Position numbers and translations under genes: made by a program. Below the pieces are notes generated by a model, which saw nothing but the letters and a program-made list of their open reading frames with translations, did no database searches and was not told the DNA's origin. DNA of 18,243 nucleotides from CAJWKT01 sp964465375 (GTDB taxonomy: Bacteria > Pseudomonadota > Gammaproteobacteria > Steroidobacterales > Rariloculaceae): contig CAYXIJ010000034.1 of the NCBI GenBank assembly GCA_964465375.1, positions 1 through 18,243 of the forward strand, in the 5' to 3' direction. Shown in pieces: positions 1 to 8,717 of the stretch (within the stretch, counting starts at the first letter, position 1; the number at the start of each line of letters is the position of its first letter).

Positions 1-1
1 G

Positions 2-1186
2 GGCTTACGTCCCTCTACTACGGGTGTTTATACGAATGAACATGACTGGCGGGTTGCCGAAGAACTCCAGGGCATTCCAACGTTTCCCCGATATTTCCGT
101 GATCAGGGCTATCAGACCCTCGGCGCTGGCAAACTGTTCCATGCCCATACCTGGTCCTACAGTGGACTGGCTGGTTACAACGACACCGCGGCCTGGGACG
201 CTTTCTATCCGTCTGCGGAGCGTCAATTACCGGACGAAGTATCCGTGCCTGATCTCAACAGGCCGGTTAATAAAAATCCCGGTTTTCTGGGCTTCGACTG
301 GTCAGGACTCGTTACCGAAGACTGGGCCATGGGCGACGGGCAAGTCGTATCATGGGCAGAACAACAGCTCATGGCGCAAAGTTCCCGGCCCCGCTTCATG
401 GCAGTGGGTATTTTCCGCCCCCACCTGCCCTGGTACGTACCCCAGAAATATTTTGATATGCATCCACTGGATACGATCGAGCTACCACCGGTGACTGAAA
501 ATGATCTGGATGATCTGCCGAATGTAGCCGCCAATCAACAGCCGGAGCGATTGCAGCAGCTGGACATGCATGACTGGGTGCTTGGCACCACCGGCGCATG
601 GCGAGCAGCTGTACAAGGCTACCTTGCAAGCGTTAGTTTTGCTGATGTCATGGTAGGCCAGCTGATGGATGCACTGGATCGCAGTGACCGCGCGGATGAA
701 ACAATTGTTATTCTGCTGACAGACCATGGTTATCATCTGGGCGAAAAAAAACGCTGGCGTAAATTCTCACTTTGGGAAGAATCGACCCACGTACCGCTCA
801 TCGTCGTCGCACCAGGTGTCACAAGGCCCGGAACTCACACCGATCAGGTAGTTTCGCTGATGGACGTTTATCCAACGTTGGTCGAATTGGCCAGTCTTTC
901 AGCTCCGCCGCACCTTGAGGGAACAAGTCTGAGGCCGCTTCTCGAGAACCCGGGTGCGCCCTGGGATCATGCTGCGATCACAACTTACCAGCGCAACAAC
1001 CATGCGGTTAGGACTGATCGATATCGCTACATCCGCTACTCTAACGGTGCCGAAGAACTCTACGATCACACAAATGATCCGCATGAATGGACCAACCTGG
1101 CCGAAAACTCCTCCTTCAGTGCCCTGAAGGCCGACCTTGCTCGCTGGTTACCACACAAAAACGTAATGCCCGCCGACGGGAATTAG
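2..1186 (+). CDS. Sulfatase, iduronate-2-sulfatase-like (5' end outside window)
   Basis: The open frame runs from the window edge to a TAG stop, so the N-terminus is missing. The first visible residues (GLRPSTTGVYTN) match the stretch just after the C/S-x-P-x-R activation signature in type I sulfatases, so the formylglycine residue lies only a few codons upstream. Other family marks are GAGKLFHAH (lysine codon at 131-133) and LLTDHGYHLGE, whose metal-binding DHG is at 722-730, followed by a WEESTHVPLIV segment. The C-terminal ELYDHTNDPHEWTNLA is the usual sulfatase tail. The pattern fits the iduronate-2-sulfatase/choline-sulfatase branch (alkaline-phosphatase superfamily) that hydrolyses sulfate esters, often on polysaccharides. 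Export cannot be judged without the N-terminus. It lies 144 nt upstream of a TonB receptor on the same strand, so the two may share a substrate. Family assignment is firm; substrate is unknown. Confidence 0.88.
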   Translation, partial: GLRPSTTGVYTNEHDWRVAEELQGIPTFPRYFRDQGYQTLGAGKLFHAHTWSYSGLAGYNDTAAWDAFYPSAERQLPDEVSVPDLNRPVNKNPGFLGFDWSGLVTEDWAMGDGQVVSWAEQQLMAQSSRPRFMAVGIFRPHLPWYVPQKYFDMHPLDTIELPPVTENDLDDLPNVAANQQPERLQQLDMHDWVLGTTGAWRAAVQGYLASVSFADVMVGQLMDALDRSDRADETIVILLTDHGYHLGEKKRWRKFSLWEESTHVPLIVVAPGVTRPGTHTDQVVSLMDVYPTLVELASLSAPPHLEGTSLRPLLENPGAPWDHAAITTYQRNNHAVRTDRYRYIRYSNGAEELYDHTNDPHEWTNLAENSSFSALKADLARWLPHKNVMPADGN

Positions 1187-1248
1187 GATTTTTTGGGGGA
1201 CACGGCCCAATTGCAACTAATACTTAAAACACTAGCAAATCACTAACT

Positions 1249-1275
1249 ATTCTTGGATACTACCGAACCAAGAAT
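1249..1275. repeat. 8-bp perfect inverted repeat between sulfatase and TonB receptor
   Basis: ATTCTTGG at 1249-1256 is mirrored by CCAAGAAT at 1268-1275 with an 11-nt spacer. No T-run follows, so it is a poor intrinsic terminator. Its place 55 nt before the receptor start would suit an operator or a 5'-UTR hairpin. The role is inferred from position only. Confidence 0.4.
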
Positions 1276-1317
1276 TGCATTTGAGCTGCGCGAAACAGCG
1301 TGCACATAAATAAGATC

Positions 1318-1322
1318 AGGAG
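1318..1322 (+). promoter_or_regulatory. Ribosome binding site of the TonB-dependent receptor
   Basis: AGGAG lies 8 nt before the ATG at 1331. It fixes this start, which also gives a clean signal peptide. Confidence 0.75.
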
Positions 1323-1330
1323 AAAACATC

Positions 1331-3838
1331 ATGCTGAAGAAACTCGTTAGCATTACGACACTTCTAGTATTGCCGTGGATTGTCAACCACTCTGCTCTGG
1401 CACAACTAGAGGAAATCGTCGTTACAGCACAGCGCCGCGAGGAAAGCTTGCAAGACGTTCCTATTTCGGTAACTGCAATAACAGGCCAATCAATTCTTGA
1501 GATGGGCTTCTCGGACATTGACGATATGGCCAATTTCATACCGAACCTTTACGTAAATGACAGTATCGTCGGTCAAAGCCTCGCGGTTCGGGGTGTAAGT
1601 ACCTCGGCCAGTAACGAGGCCTTTGAGCAGGCGGTCGCCCAATTCCACGATGGCGTTTATTACGCACGCGACAACATGAGCAACAACGCATTTTTTGATT
1701 TGGAGCGAGTAGAGATCGTGCGCGGGCCCCAGCCGACCTTCGCCGGCCAAAGTGCTACCGCGGGTGTCTTGAATTACATCAGCCGAAGGCCGGGAGATAC
1801 CTTTGAAGGTTATGTCATGGTGGGTGCTGGTGACGATGAGGAATACAACGCAGAGTTTGCAATGGGCGGGCCGCTGACTGACACCCTAGGCGTTCGGGTC
1901 GCCGGTCGTTGGTACGAACTCGGCGATACCGGTTACACACACGAGATCACGGGCCGGAAGTGGGGCACCAAGGAAAATTCCGCTTTTCGTGCTACCGCAG
2001 TTTGGGCACCATCGGATGACTTCGAAATGACAGTGAAGTTCGAGCGCAACGATGTCTGGCAGCTGGGCACCCCGAACGAATATACCCGTTGCGACGACAA
2101 CCTGGCCACCAGCGTTGCACAACCCTTCTTCGTCGGGCCCGCCTGGAAAGCAGGTTGCGCAATGACAAAACAATATCTCGGCCTAGATTATGACAATCTG
2201 GATGGTGTGATGGGCCGCGGTGGCCAACTGGACGCCTGGGCAGTCGCAAGGGCGCTCGATGCAAAACAAGGTAATGCGCCCGGAGCAGGCTGGACACCAG
2301 TTACGGCAGCACCACCACTAAACAACATGCCGGAGGGCTTGAACAAGGTGGCGGAATATGGCCTGGATGAAGACCGTGAGCACCAGTCAGACGTAGCGAT
2401 GATCCGCATGAACTGGAATAAAAACGGCTACGATATTGTCTCTACAACTTCAACGGTGGGCTACGACAAACATGACTGGCTGGATCCGGATGGCACCTCC
2501 ATTGCGTTCTTCACAGATGAGCGCCTCGAGACCTATGACCAGGTGGCCCAGGAAATCACGATCTCCTCTCCGGTGGATCAGGCTTTCTCCTGGCTATTGG
2601 GCTGGTACTATCAAAGCACGGAACTTGTCACGACGATTGACGTCTATCTGCCGCGGGTCCTTCCTTGGCTAGGCGATCTAGCGATAAAAGATGCTACTGG
2701 ACAAACTGCCATTGCCCGATCATCTGGCGGCACACTGCTGGAAGATGGTAGCTGGTCAGGCCTATTCTTCAGGGGCGTATGGAATCTGAACGACTCGATG
2801 CGCATTAACATTGGTGGCCGCTATCAGGACATCCAAAAAGACGGCACATTAACAACCACCTCTGCCCTTTTGTACCCCGGTATGACCACCTATTACCCGG
2901 GCGGAGTGAGAGCGCGAATTCCCGGAAAAGTTCAGTCGGAGAGTGCTGATGCATCTGACTTCCTACCGGAAGTGGCATTCGAGTGGGATGCCTCAGATAA
3001 CACTATGGTCTATATCAGGCACGCTGAAGCCTTGAAAGCGGGTGGCTTTGTGATGTCACCGGCCCTAGCTGGGACCGGCCCGGACCCTTTCACCTACAAT
3101 CCTGAGTACGCGAAAGGTATCGAGCTGGGCTTTAAGAGCCAGCTGTTAAACAACAGGCTGCAACTGAATATGGCGTTTTATAGCGTAGACTACACCGACC
3201 TTCAGAGAACGGTCTACGTGTTTGATACCTCGCAGTTCATCACCAAAAACGCTGCCGAAGCCCACACCAAAGGCTTCGAGTTCGATGGACGCTGGGCAGT
3301 AACGGATAACTTCACGCTTGGCTTCAATGGAACGAGCAACGAGGCCATGTATGACAAGTACTACCCGGGCCCCTCGTGTAACCCCAAAGACAAGAAGCTT
3401 TTTGTCGCAACAACGGGACAACCGGCGTGTTTCTATGATATGGGAGGCGAGAAGTTGGGTGCTGCTCCGGACTGGACAATCGGTCTGCAACCGGAATACC
3501 ACTTCAACATAGGAGGAAGCCTAGAAGCCACGATCGCCGCCATGATAATCACGAATGACGACTATTGCATCTACCAGTGTAAGTACAATACGACGCCAGA
3601 TCCGCTTAACACTGTTAAGGGAGAGGCACGAATCGATGGTCGTTTCGCAATCAGGCCAGTGGACGGAAGCTGGGAGGTGGCAATCTATGGACGCGATCTC
3701 ACAGACAGACGCCTGATACGCGGTGGTGCACTTTCTGTCTTCAGTAAAACAGCCGCACCGGACTTCGATGCCAGTGGTGTTTCCCGGGAACGGGGACGTC
3801 GAGTTGGTGTGCAATATACATATAATTTCGGAGGGTAA
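1331..3838 (+). CDS. TonB-dependent outer-membrane receptor
   Basis: This 835-residue protein has a Sec signal peptide (residues 1-24, cleavage after SALA), a TonB-box-like segment (EEIVVTAQRR, from residue 27), a plug domain of roughly residues 35-150 (VPISVTAITGQ, VRGPQPTFAGQSATAGVLNYI), and a long 22-strand-type barrel ending in aromatic-rich YTYNFGG. It should import a scarce or bulky ligand across the outer membrane using ExbB/ExbD/TonB energy. Cysteine pairs at about residues 252/276, 682/700 and 745/750 could form disulfides in surface loops. The sequence is of the type common in sphingomonads and marine gammaproteobacteria and is not recognisably a siderophore, B12 or SusC receptor. 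Its neighbour is a sulfatase, so a sulfated organic ligand is possible but only inferred. A strong terminator closes the gene. Confidence 0.93.
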   Translation: MLKKLVSITTLLVLPWIVNHSALAQLEEIVVTAQRREESLQDVPISVTAITGQSILEMGFSDIDDMANFIPNLYVNDSIVGQSLAVRGVSTSASNEAFEQAVAQFHDGVYYARDNMSNNAFFDLERVEIVRGPQPTFAGQSATAGVLNYISRRPGDTFEGYVMVGAGDDEEYNAEFAMGGPLTDTLGVRVAGRWYELGDTGYTHEITGRKWGTKENSAFRATAVWAPSDDFEMTVKFERNDVWQLGTPNEYTRCDDNLATSVAQPFFVGPAWKAGCAMTKQYLGLDYDNLDGVMGRGGQLDAWAVARALDAKQGNAPGAGWTPVTAAPPLNNMPEGLNKVAEYGLDEDREHQSDVAMIRMNWNKNGYDIVSTTSTVGYDKHDWLDPDGTSIAFFTDERLETYDQVAQEITISSPVDQAFSWLLGWYYQSTELVTTIDVYLPRVLPWLGDLAIKDATGQTAIARSSGGTLLEDGSWSGLFFRGVWNLNDSMRINIGGRYQDIQKDGTLTTTSALLYPGMTTYYPGGVRARIPGKVQSESADASDFLPEVAFEWDASDNTMVYIRHAEALKAGGFVMSPALAGTGPDPFTYNPEYAKGIELGFKSQLLNNRLQLNMAFYSVDYTDLQRTVYVFDTSQFITKNAAEAHTKGFEFDGRWAVTDNFTLGFNGTSNEAMYDKYYPGPSCNPKDKKLFVATTGQPACFYDMGGEKLGAAPDWTIGLQPEYHFNIGGSLEATIAAMIITNDDYCIYQCKYNTTPDPLNTVKGEARIDGRFAIRPVDGSWEVAIYGRDLTDRRLIRGGALSVFSKTAAPDFDASGVSRERGRRVGVQYTYNFGG

Positions 3839-3883
3839 TCCCGTAAAAAATTTACGCGGGGCACACGAACCGCGTCAGTCAGA

Positions 3884-3920
3884 ACGACCGACGGTAAATT
3901 TTACCGTCGGTCGTTTTTTT
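3884..3920 (+). terminator. Intrinsic terminator after the TonB receptor
   Basis: A 12-bp perfect stem (ACGACCGACGGT at 3884-3895 with ACCGTCGGTCGT at 3903-3914), extendable through AAATTT in the loop, runs into seven T residues at 3914-3920. It is a textbook rho-independent terminator that insulates typA from the receptor. Confidence 0.93.
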
Positions 3921-4047
3921 AGTGACTGAATTTAAGAAATTTTAGTACACCCCCCTTACCTACCGAATTCGACTAGAATCTTGTCACCACATCTTGGCGT
4001 AGTGTTTTTTTGCGCTTCTCTGTTACCACCCTCTAATACAAACCACC

Positions 4048-5871
4048 ATGTTTGCCCAAAATTGCCTCAGAAATATCGCCATCATCGCCCACGTTGATCA
4101 TGGTAAAACGACATTAGTCGATAAATTACTTCAACAAACGGGCACACTGGGAAAGCGCACCACACTTCCCGAACGGGCTATGGATTCGAACGAACTAGAG
4201 CGTGAACGCGGGATCACGATCCTCTCGAAAAACACAGCGATCACCTGGCGTGACTGGCGAATAAATATAGTCGATACGCCGGGACACGCGGATTTTGGCG
4301 GTGAAGTAGAGCGAATACTCTCTATGGTGGACAGCGTATTATTGCTCGTTGATGCTGTCGAGGGCCCCATGCCGCAGACACGATTCGTTACGCAGAAAGC
4401 ATTCGCGCGCAGTTTCGTACCCATCGTCGTCATTAATAAGATTGATCGTAACGGCGCACGGCCCGACTGGGTCCTGGATCAGACGTTCGAGTTGTTTGAT
4501 AAATTGGGTGCAACCGATGAACAACTTGACTTTCCTGTGATCTATGCATCAGCACTCGAAGGTTATGCCGGCACGAAACCAAATGTGTGCAGCGGCGACG
4601 CCCAACCGTTACTCGAAGCAATCATCTCGCACGTGCCTGCGCCCAACGTCGATGCTCACGGCCCTCTGCAACTACAGGTATCCAGTCTCGATTATGACCC
4701 CTACGTAGGCGTGCTCGGTATCGGGAGAATTACGCGTGGCAACGCCAATACCGATGATTCGATAGTGATTGTCAGTCCCGGAGGGTCGACACGCAACGGA
4801 AAACTGCTTGAACTCTATGGCTTCGAGGGGCTGCAACGAAACAAAATCGATGCCGCTGGCGCTGGCGATATCGTGATGTTCAGTGGTATTGAGGACCTCA
4901 GGATTTCTGACACCATTTGCGCGCGCGAACATCCTGAAGCGCTCCCCACCCTGCAAATCGACGAACCGACGATCAGCATGACCTTTCAGGTCAATAAATC
5001 GCCGTTTGCGGGCCACGAGGGCAAGTACCTGACCAGCCGCCAGATACGGGAACGTCTCGATCAAGAACTCAAGCACAACGTCGCGTTGCGCGCTGAGAAC
5101 ACGGCGGATCCGGATAAGTTTCGCGTTTCTGGGCGTGGTGAACTGCACCTGTCGGTATTGATCGAGACAATGCGTCGCGAACAATACGAGCTCGCTGTCT
5201 CGCGGCCAGAGGTTATCGAGCGCGAGATCAACGGCAAAACCTATGAGCCATGGGAACAGCTGACAGTCGATTTCGGTGAGGACTATCAAGGCGCCGTCAT
5301 GAACCGTCTGGCAGAACGCAAAGGCGAACTCGTGTCGATGCTGCCCGACGGACGCGGCCGGGTACGGCTCGACTATCGAATCCCGACGCGCGGTCTCATT
5401 GGTTTTCGTACTGAATACCTGACGGCAACAGCTGGCACGGGCCTGATCCACCATGTGTTCGACCGCTACGATGATCGGGCCCCGGAAGAAATTGGCCAAC
5501 GCAATAACGGCGTGATGGTATCCGTCGTGAACGGAAAAGCCCTCGCTTACTCTCTATTCAACCTACAGGAACGCGGCAACCTATTGATAGGCCATGGAGA
5601 GGCTGTCTATGAAGGCATGATCGTCGGCGTCAACAAACGCAATAACGATCTGCCCGTAAATCCGACCAAGGGCAAGCAGCTGACCAATATTCGTGCTGCT
5701 GGGTCGGATGAGAATATAGTTCTGACACCACCACTACGTTTTTCGCTGGAGCAGGCACTGGAGTTTATTGATGACGACGAGCTTGTAGAGATAACCCCGG
5801 CAAGTATTCGTCTGCGCAAGAAGTTGCTAACCGAGGGAGAGCGCCGACGTAATGCGCGTCAGCGTACCTAA
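4048..5871 (+). CDS. typA: Ribosome-associated GTPase TypA/BipA
   Basis: This 607-residue protein has the full set of translational GTPase motifs: G1 AHVDHGKT (14-21), the switch region ERERGITIL (51-59), G3 DTPGH (76-80), and G4 NKID (130-133). The later EF-G-like domains contain SGRGELHLSVLIE and the TypA-specific C-terminal half (GRVRLDYRIPTRGLIGFR, EQALEFIDDDELVEITP). Length and motif order match the family. TypA binds the 70S ribosome and supports 50S assembly and growth under cold or stress. No convincing Shine-Dalgarno precedes the ATG, but the start agrees with family N-termini (LRNIAIIAHVDHGK). It stands alone between the receptor terminator and a tRNA, and is the clearest core gene here. 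Confidence 0.98.
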   Translation: MFAQNCLRNIAIIAHVDHGKTTLVDKLLQQTGTLGKRTTLPERAMDSNELERERGITILSKNTAITWRDWRINIVDTPGHADFGGEVERILSMVDSVLLLVDAVEGPMPQTRFVTQKAFARSFVPIVVINKIDRNGARPDWVLDQTFELFDKLGATDEQLDFPVIYASALEGYAGTKPNVCSGDAQPLLEAIISHVPAPNVDAHGPLQLQVSSLDYDPYVGVLGIGRITRGNANTDDSIVIVSPGGSTRNGKLLELYGFEGLQRNKIDAAGAGDIVMFSGIEDLRISDTICAREHPEALPTLQIDEPTISMTFQVNKSPFAGHEGKYLTSRQIRERLDQELKHNVALRAENTADPDKFRVSGRGELHLSVLIETMRREQYELAVSRPEVIEREINGKTYEPWEQLTVDFGEDYQGAVMNRLAERKGELVSMLPDGRGRVRLDYRIPTRGLIGFRTEYLTATAGTGLIHHVFDRYDDRAPEEIGQRNNGVMVSVVNGKALAYSLFNLQERGNLLIGHGEAVYEGMIVGVNKRNNDLPVNPTKGKQLTNIRAAGSDENIVLTPPLRFSLEQALEFIDDDELVEITPASIRLRKKLLTEGERRRNARQRT

Positions 5872-6008
5872 TATACCGACATGATGCCGCCACACTACTC
5901 CGACATTTCGTTTTTTAGAGCTTTTATAAAACGCATGCTGATACTCAAGAATCAAGGTAGTCAAACCTCATCCGTCTAGCAAAACGACGCCCTAGCTATG
6001 GTTTAGCT

Positions 6009-6014
6009 TATAAT
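6009..6014 (+). promoter_or_regulatory. -10 element for the tRNA gene
   Basis: A perfect TATAAT lies 12 nt before the mature tRNA 5' end, giving a predicted start near 6021. The matching -35 position (about 5986-5991) is poor, so only the -10 box is claimed. Confidence 0.5.
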
Positions 6015-6026
6015 CATTTTCATCGT

Positions 6027-6103
6027 GGTGGGGTAGCTCAGGTGGTTAGAGCGGCGGATTCATAACCCGCAGGTCGGTGGTTCAAGTCCACCCCTCACCA
6101 CCA
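6027..6103 (+). tRNA. tRNA with anticodon CAT (elongator Met likely; Ile2 not excluded)
   Basis: This is a complete 77-nt cloverleaf with encoded CCA. The acceptor stem GGTGGGG pairs with CCTCACC (one G-T pair); the D stem is GCTC/GAGC; the anticodon loop is TTCATAA; the T arm is GGTGG-TTCAAGT-CCACC; the discriminator is A. A paired G1-C72 excludes an initiator tRNA. The anticodon stem GCGGA/CCCGC has an A-C pair next to the loop. CAT genes may be elongator Met or lysidine-modified Ile2, and sequence alone does not settle this; elongator Met is the more likely reading. Confidence 0.93.
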
Positions 6104-6148
6104 TCTTTTGGTCACTACTCGACTACTCAGGACAAACCTTATCCGATG

Positions 6149-7663
6149 TTAACCATGGCCCCGGTTGAGGTTAGGCAATGACCACTCTGCTACAGGCATG
6201 GGATCGAGTATCGGCTCTCCTAACATGGGCGTCGACAGGAGATAAAGCCCGCTATTGCACGCCGCCCAAATCAGTCTACGGTCCCATTCCACAAATACAT
6301 TGTCCGTATCCCGGAAATAGCTTCCGAAGTTGTCGATGGTGCCACCCTGCCCTGGGATAAAGTAGGCGGCAATTCTCGGCTCACCCGGGAAAGTAACGTC
6401 ATAGCATTGCAATCCACCGTTAAAAAAACATAACGCATAGAAATTTTGATCGGGCCTACCCGGTGCCTTTTGATGGGGCGGGTTGTGCGGACCAAACCGG
6501 CCCCGCTTATTGCAAAAATCGGTGTACGGTGCCCCTGCTGGTGGCTTGGGAACAGGTAAAGTAGCCAGCCATTGAGGCCTTGTCGGATCCCGTACATCAA
6601 CCACAAAGTTATCGTGCCAAGTCTCAAAACAATCCGGCTGTAGCGGCTCGGAGCTGACAATAACAAAGCCCCGGTCCAATTTACTCACATCCGTAGCATG
6701 AAAGGGAATAGCGCCGCCCGGGCGGTACTCAGTATCCCAACGGCCCACTAATCGGGGTCTAGCTGGATTAGAAACATCATGAATCAGTAAACCAAACGAA
6801 CCCCAGCTTCCGTATCCATATTGCCCACCATCCTCTACCTTGCGCGGAACGTAAAACCCGCCGTGAAGGCTTGTAAAAGAATTGCCGTCACCCCACTCTT
6901 CCCACATACGATAATCATCTCCCTGACTCTGGTGGGTACCGGGCACCGCCCAATTTGACACGAACCGCGGTGAAGAAGGATCGGAAACATCAAGGATCTG
7001 AATTCCGTTGCCGCGACCCGTTTCAAAGTTGGCATAGCTGTCATCGGGCTGTGTATCGAGATAGGCATACCGCCCCCCGTCGTAAAAATTACGGTGGGTT
7101 CCAGAGCCTTCTTGCTGGGCACGAGACGGATCACCCTGATCGCAACTCCATTCCGATAACAACTGAATATTTGTGGGATCAGTGGCATCCAAAAATCGTA
7201 CGCCCTTAAGACCTGCATCACCGTCATAGCCGTTCATTAGAATCCAGCGCCTGTGCTCACTGTTGTAGGCCAATTGAAACTGACAATATCGATCAACGTC
7301 ACTCTGGTCGCCGCTATACCATTCACGATCATTAACGATAGTCGGTTGCATAGGATTACTGACATCAATAACCAAGCTCGGGCTGCCTGGGCGCCAAGCC
7401 CCTTGAAAAATCAGGCGTCGATCCCCTTGGACCATCATTTGCATCTTACCGCCCCGCGCCTGTCCAGACTGAAACACGTTCAGCACTTCCATGTTGTGGA
7501 TGTACTCAGTCCTGTCTAAAAAATCTAAACTATTTTCGTGTGGGTGCGGCATCTGCTGCCCCATAACCGCCCCGGACCATCCAACACCGGTAGCCACCGC
7601 CCCTGCAGTAGCGCCCAATTCCAAAAAATCTCGCCTGCTAATACGATTATCATGCTTGCCCAT
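6149..7663 (-). CDS. Tat-exported LVIVD-repeat beta-propeller protein
   Basis: This 504-residue protein starts with a twin-arginine signal (SRRDFLELG at 9-17, then a small-residue hydrophobic stretch to about residue 35). Seven spaced repeats of the form 'V/I-x-D-V-S/T-D/N-P-x-x-P-x-hydrophobic' follow at about residues 97, 156, 222, 293, 354, 419 and 472, as in LVIVD-repeat proteins, so a seven-bladed propeller is expected. It should fold in the cytoplasm and act in the periplasm. No catalytic motif is evident; the family is usually uncharacterised, and histidine- and aspartate-rich loops could bind metal. Translation is probably coupled to the oxygenase upstream: only 13 nt separate them, and the AAGAGG Shine-Dalgarno (7673-7678) overlaps the oxygenase stop codon. 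Fold call is firm; function is unknown. Confidence 0.85.
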   Translation of the reverse strand: MGKHDNRISRRDFLELGATAGAVATGVGWSGAVMGQQMPHPHENSLDFLDRTEYIHNMEVLNVFQSGQARGGKMQMMVQGDRRLIFQGAWRPGSPSLVIDVSNPMQPTIVNDREWYSGDQSDVDRYCQFQLAYNSEHRRWILMNGYDGDAGLKGVRFLDATDPTNIQLLSEWSCDQGDPSRAQQEGSGTHRNFYDGGRYAYLDTQPDDSYANFETGRGNGIQILDVSDPSSPRFVSNWAVPGTHQSQGDDYRMWEEWGDGNSFTSLHGGFYVPRKVEDGGQYGYGSWGSFGLLIHDVSNPARPRLVGRWDTEYRPGGAIPFHATDVSKLDRGFVIVSSEPLQPDCFETWHDNFVVDVRDPTRPQWLATLPVPKPPAGAPYTDFCNKRGRFGPHNPPHQKAPGRPDQNFYALCFFNGGLQCYDVTFPGEPRIAAYFIPGQGGTIDNFGSYFRDTDNVFVEWDRRLIWAACNSGLYLLSTPMLGEPILDPMPVAEWSLPNLNRGHG

Positions 7664-7676
7664 TTCCTAATTCCTC

Positions 7677-8669
7677 TTATGTTTGCCGTCCGCCGGCATA
7701 GCGCTTGTAATTACTGTCAATATACCAACTCATATAGTCAATCATTGTAACCGGCTCGAAGGCGCGAGGATGATCAACTGAAACGCAGCTCTCCAAAGGT
7801 TCAGCCAAAGTGTCCGCGTTGGGATTGAAAAACATGGCCATAGAATAACGAGGCTTGTTAGGTACAACCACCCGATGAGGAGTAGCCAAAAACCGACCAT
7901 TAGACCAACGATGAAGAAACTCCCCGGTATTAACGATGATTCCGTCCTGAACTGGTTCGGCGGAGACCCAGTCCCTATTGGGTCCCAGTACCTGCAGACC
8001 AGGCACTCCCGACATGGGCAACATGGTGATGAAACCATGATCACAGTGGGGAGAAATGCCAAACTGGTTCTCCTTAGGCTCAACGGCTGGATAGTATGTA
8101 TTGCGCGTCCACCACATGGGTTCTGTAAAAAAATTTGAAAAATAATCGGCCGGAAGATCCAGGGCACGCGCATACAAGGGAAGCATCGCATAACCTAAAA
8201 CCGACATAGCTTCTTGGTAAGCGATCATTGTGGGCCGAAAATCGGGGAGGCCCCCTGGCCATTGGTTTGGCCCTACAAATCGGCTGCCCGCGAGAATAGC
8301 AGGATCATTCGGAAGCCTCTCCCGTGCAATTGTGATGGTCTCATTGAGATCCGGTTGCGTGTTTTCATGCACAACTGATGTCACATAGACAGTTGATTGT
8401 GAGGGAATATAGCCTACCGACTTTTCATTGATTCTTAACTGCAGTTTCTCCTCTAGAGGAAGCGAGAAAAATTCTTCAAGCTGGGTAAAAGCACAGTCCA
8501 ACACTGGTTTCGGAACTCCATGGTTAATTACCACATAGAATCCAATGTTCTCCTGAATTTCGCGGAGCCTAACGACCAACACATCAAGAGCATGAATATC
8601 TCCATCCAGATAGGGACCTAAATCCAGAATGGGAATATTTGCATCCGCATTATTTTCTTTCATGTTCAT
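7677..8669 (-). CDS. 2-oxoglutarate/Fe(II)-dependent oxygenase, isopenicillin-N-synthase-like
   Basis: The 330-residue protein has the N-terminal DIOX_N region (IPILDLGPYL; GFYVVINHGVP at about 43-53) and the C-terminal 2OG-FeII oxygenase core. The iron facial triad is H208-x-D210 (SPHCDHG) and H265 (ATPHRV), and the 2-oxoglutarate-binding R-x-S is RYS at 274-276. It should be a soluble cytoplasmic hydroxylase or desaturase acting on a small molecule. Members of this superfamily span ethylene-forming, gibberellin and general catabolic oxygenases, so no substrate is named. Two in-frame ATG codons (8669 and 8663) are possible and neither has a strong ribosome site. It is the first gene of a two-gene unit with the LVIVD protein. 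No peptide synthetase lies nearby, so antibiotic synthesis is not suggested. Confidence 0.92.
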   Translation of the reverse strand: MNMKENNADANIPILDLGPYLDGDIHALDVLVVRLREIQENIGFYVVINHGVPKPVLDCAFTQLEEFFSLPLEEKLQLRINEKSVGYIPSQSTVYVTSVVHENTQPDLNETITIARERLPNDPAILAGSRFVGPNQWPGGLPDFRPTMIAYQEAMSVLGYAMLPLYARALDLPADYFSNFFTEPMWWTRNTYYPAVEPKENQFGISPHCDHGFITMLPMSGVPGLQVLGPNRDWVSAEPVQDGIIVNTGEFLHRWSNGRFLATPHRVVVPNKPRYSMAMFFNPNADTLAEPLESCVSVDHPRAFEPVTMIDYMSWYIDSNYKRYAGGRQT

Positions 8670-8717
8670 TACTGATTAATAATGGTTTAGGTCTACCAGA
8701 AAATTTTATTTCCCGAA

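Noticed and set aside
24..494. A 156-codon + strand frame at the left edge.
   Set aside because: It overlaps the sulfatase in another frame; the sulfatase frame carries clear family motifs from position 2 on.
1281..1310. TTGAGC and CATAAA with an 18-nt spacer as a promoter of the TonB receptor.
   Set aside because: Both boxes match the consensus poorly and the spacing is loose; it cannot be told from background.
3842..3875. Two overlapping small hairpins (CGTAAA/TTTACG and ACGCGG/CCGCGT) just after the TonB receptor, resembling a switch.
   Set aside because: They are short, lie downstream of the gene and just before a strong terminator, and have no downstream gene to control before typA's own region.
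4672..5499. A 275-codon open frame antisense to typA.
   Set aside because: It lies wholly inside the strongly conserved TypA gene, has no ribosome site or recognisable domain, and is the kind of shadow frame codon bias produces.
5909..5933. CGTTTT/AAAACG inverted repeat after typA as a terminator.
   Set aside because: The stem is mostly A-T and no T-run follows it, so it is too weak to claim.
6027..6103. Initiator tRNA-fMet.
   Set aside because: The first acceptor pair is a regular G-C, and the anticodon stem lacks the three consecutive G-C pairs of initiators.
7677..8669. Isopenicillin-N-synthase-like sequence as sign of a beta-lactam gene cluster.
   Set aside because: The similarity is to the whole 2OG/Fe(II) oxygenase superfamily, and no peptide synthetase, acyltransferase or transporter lies nearby.
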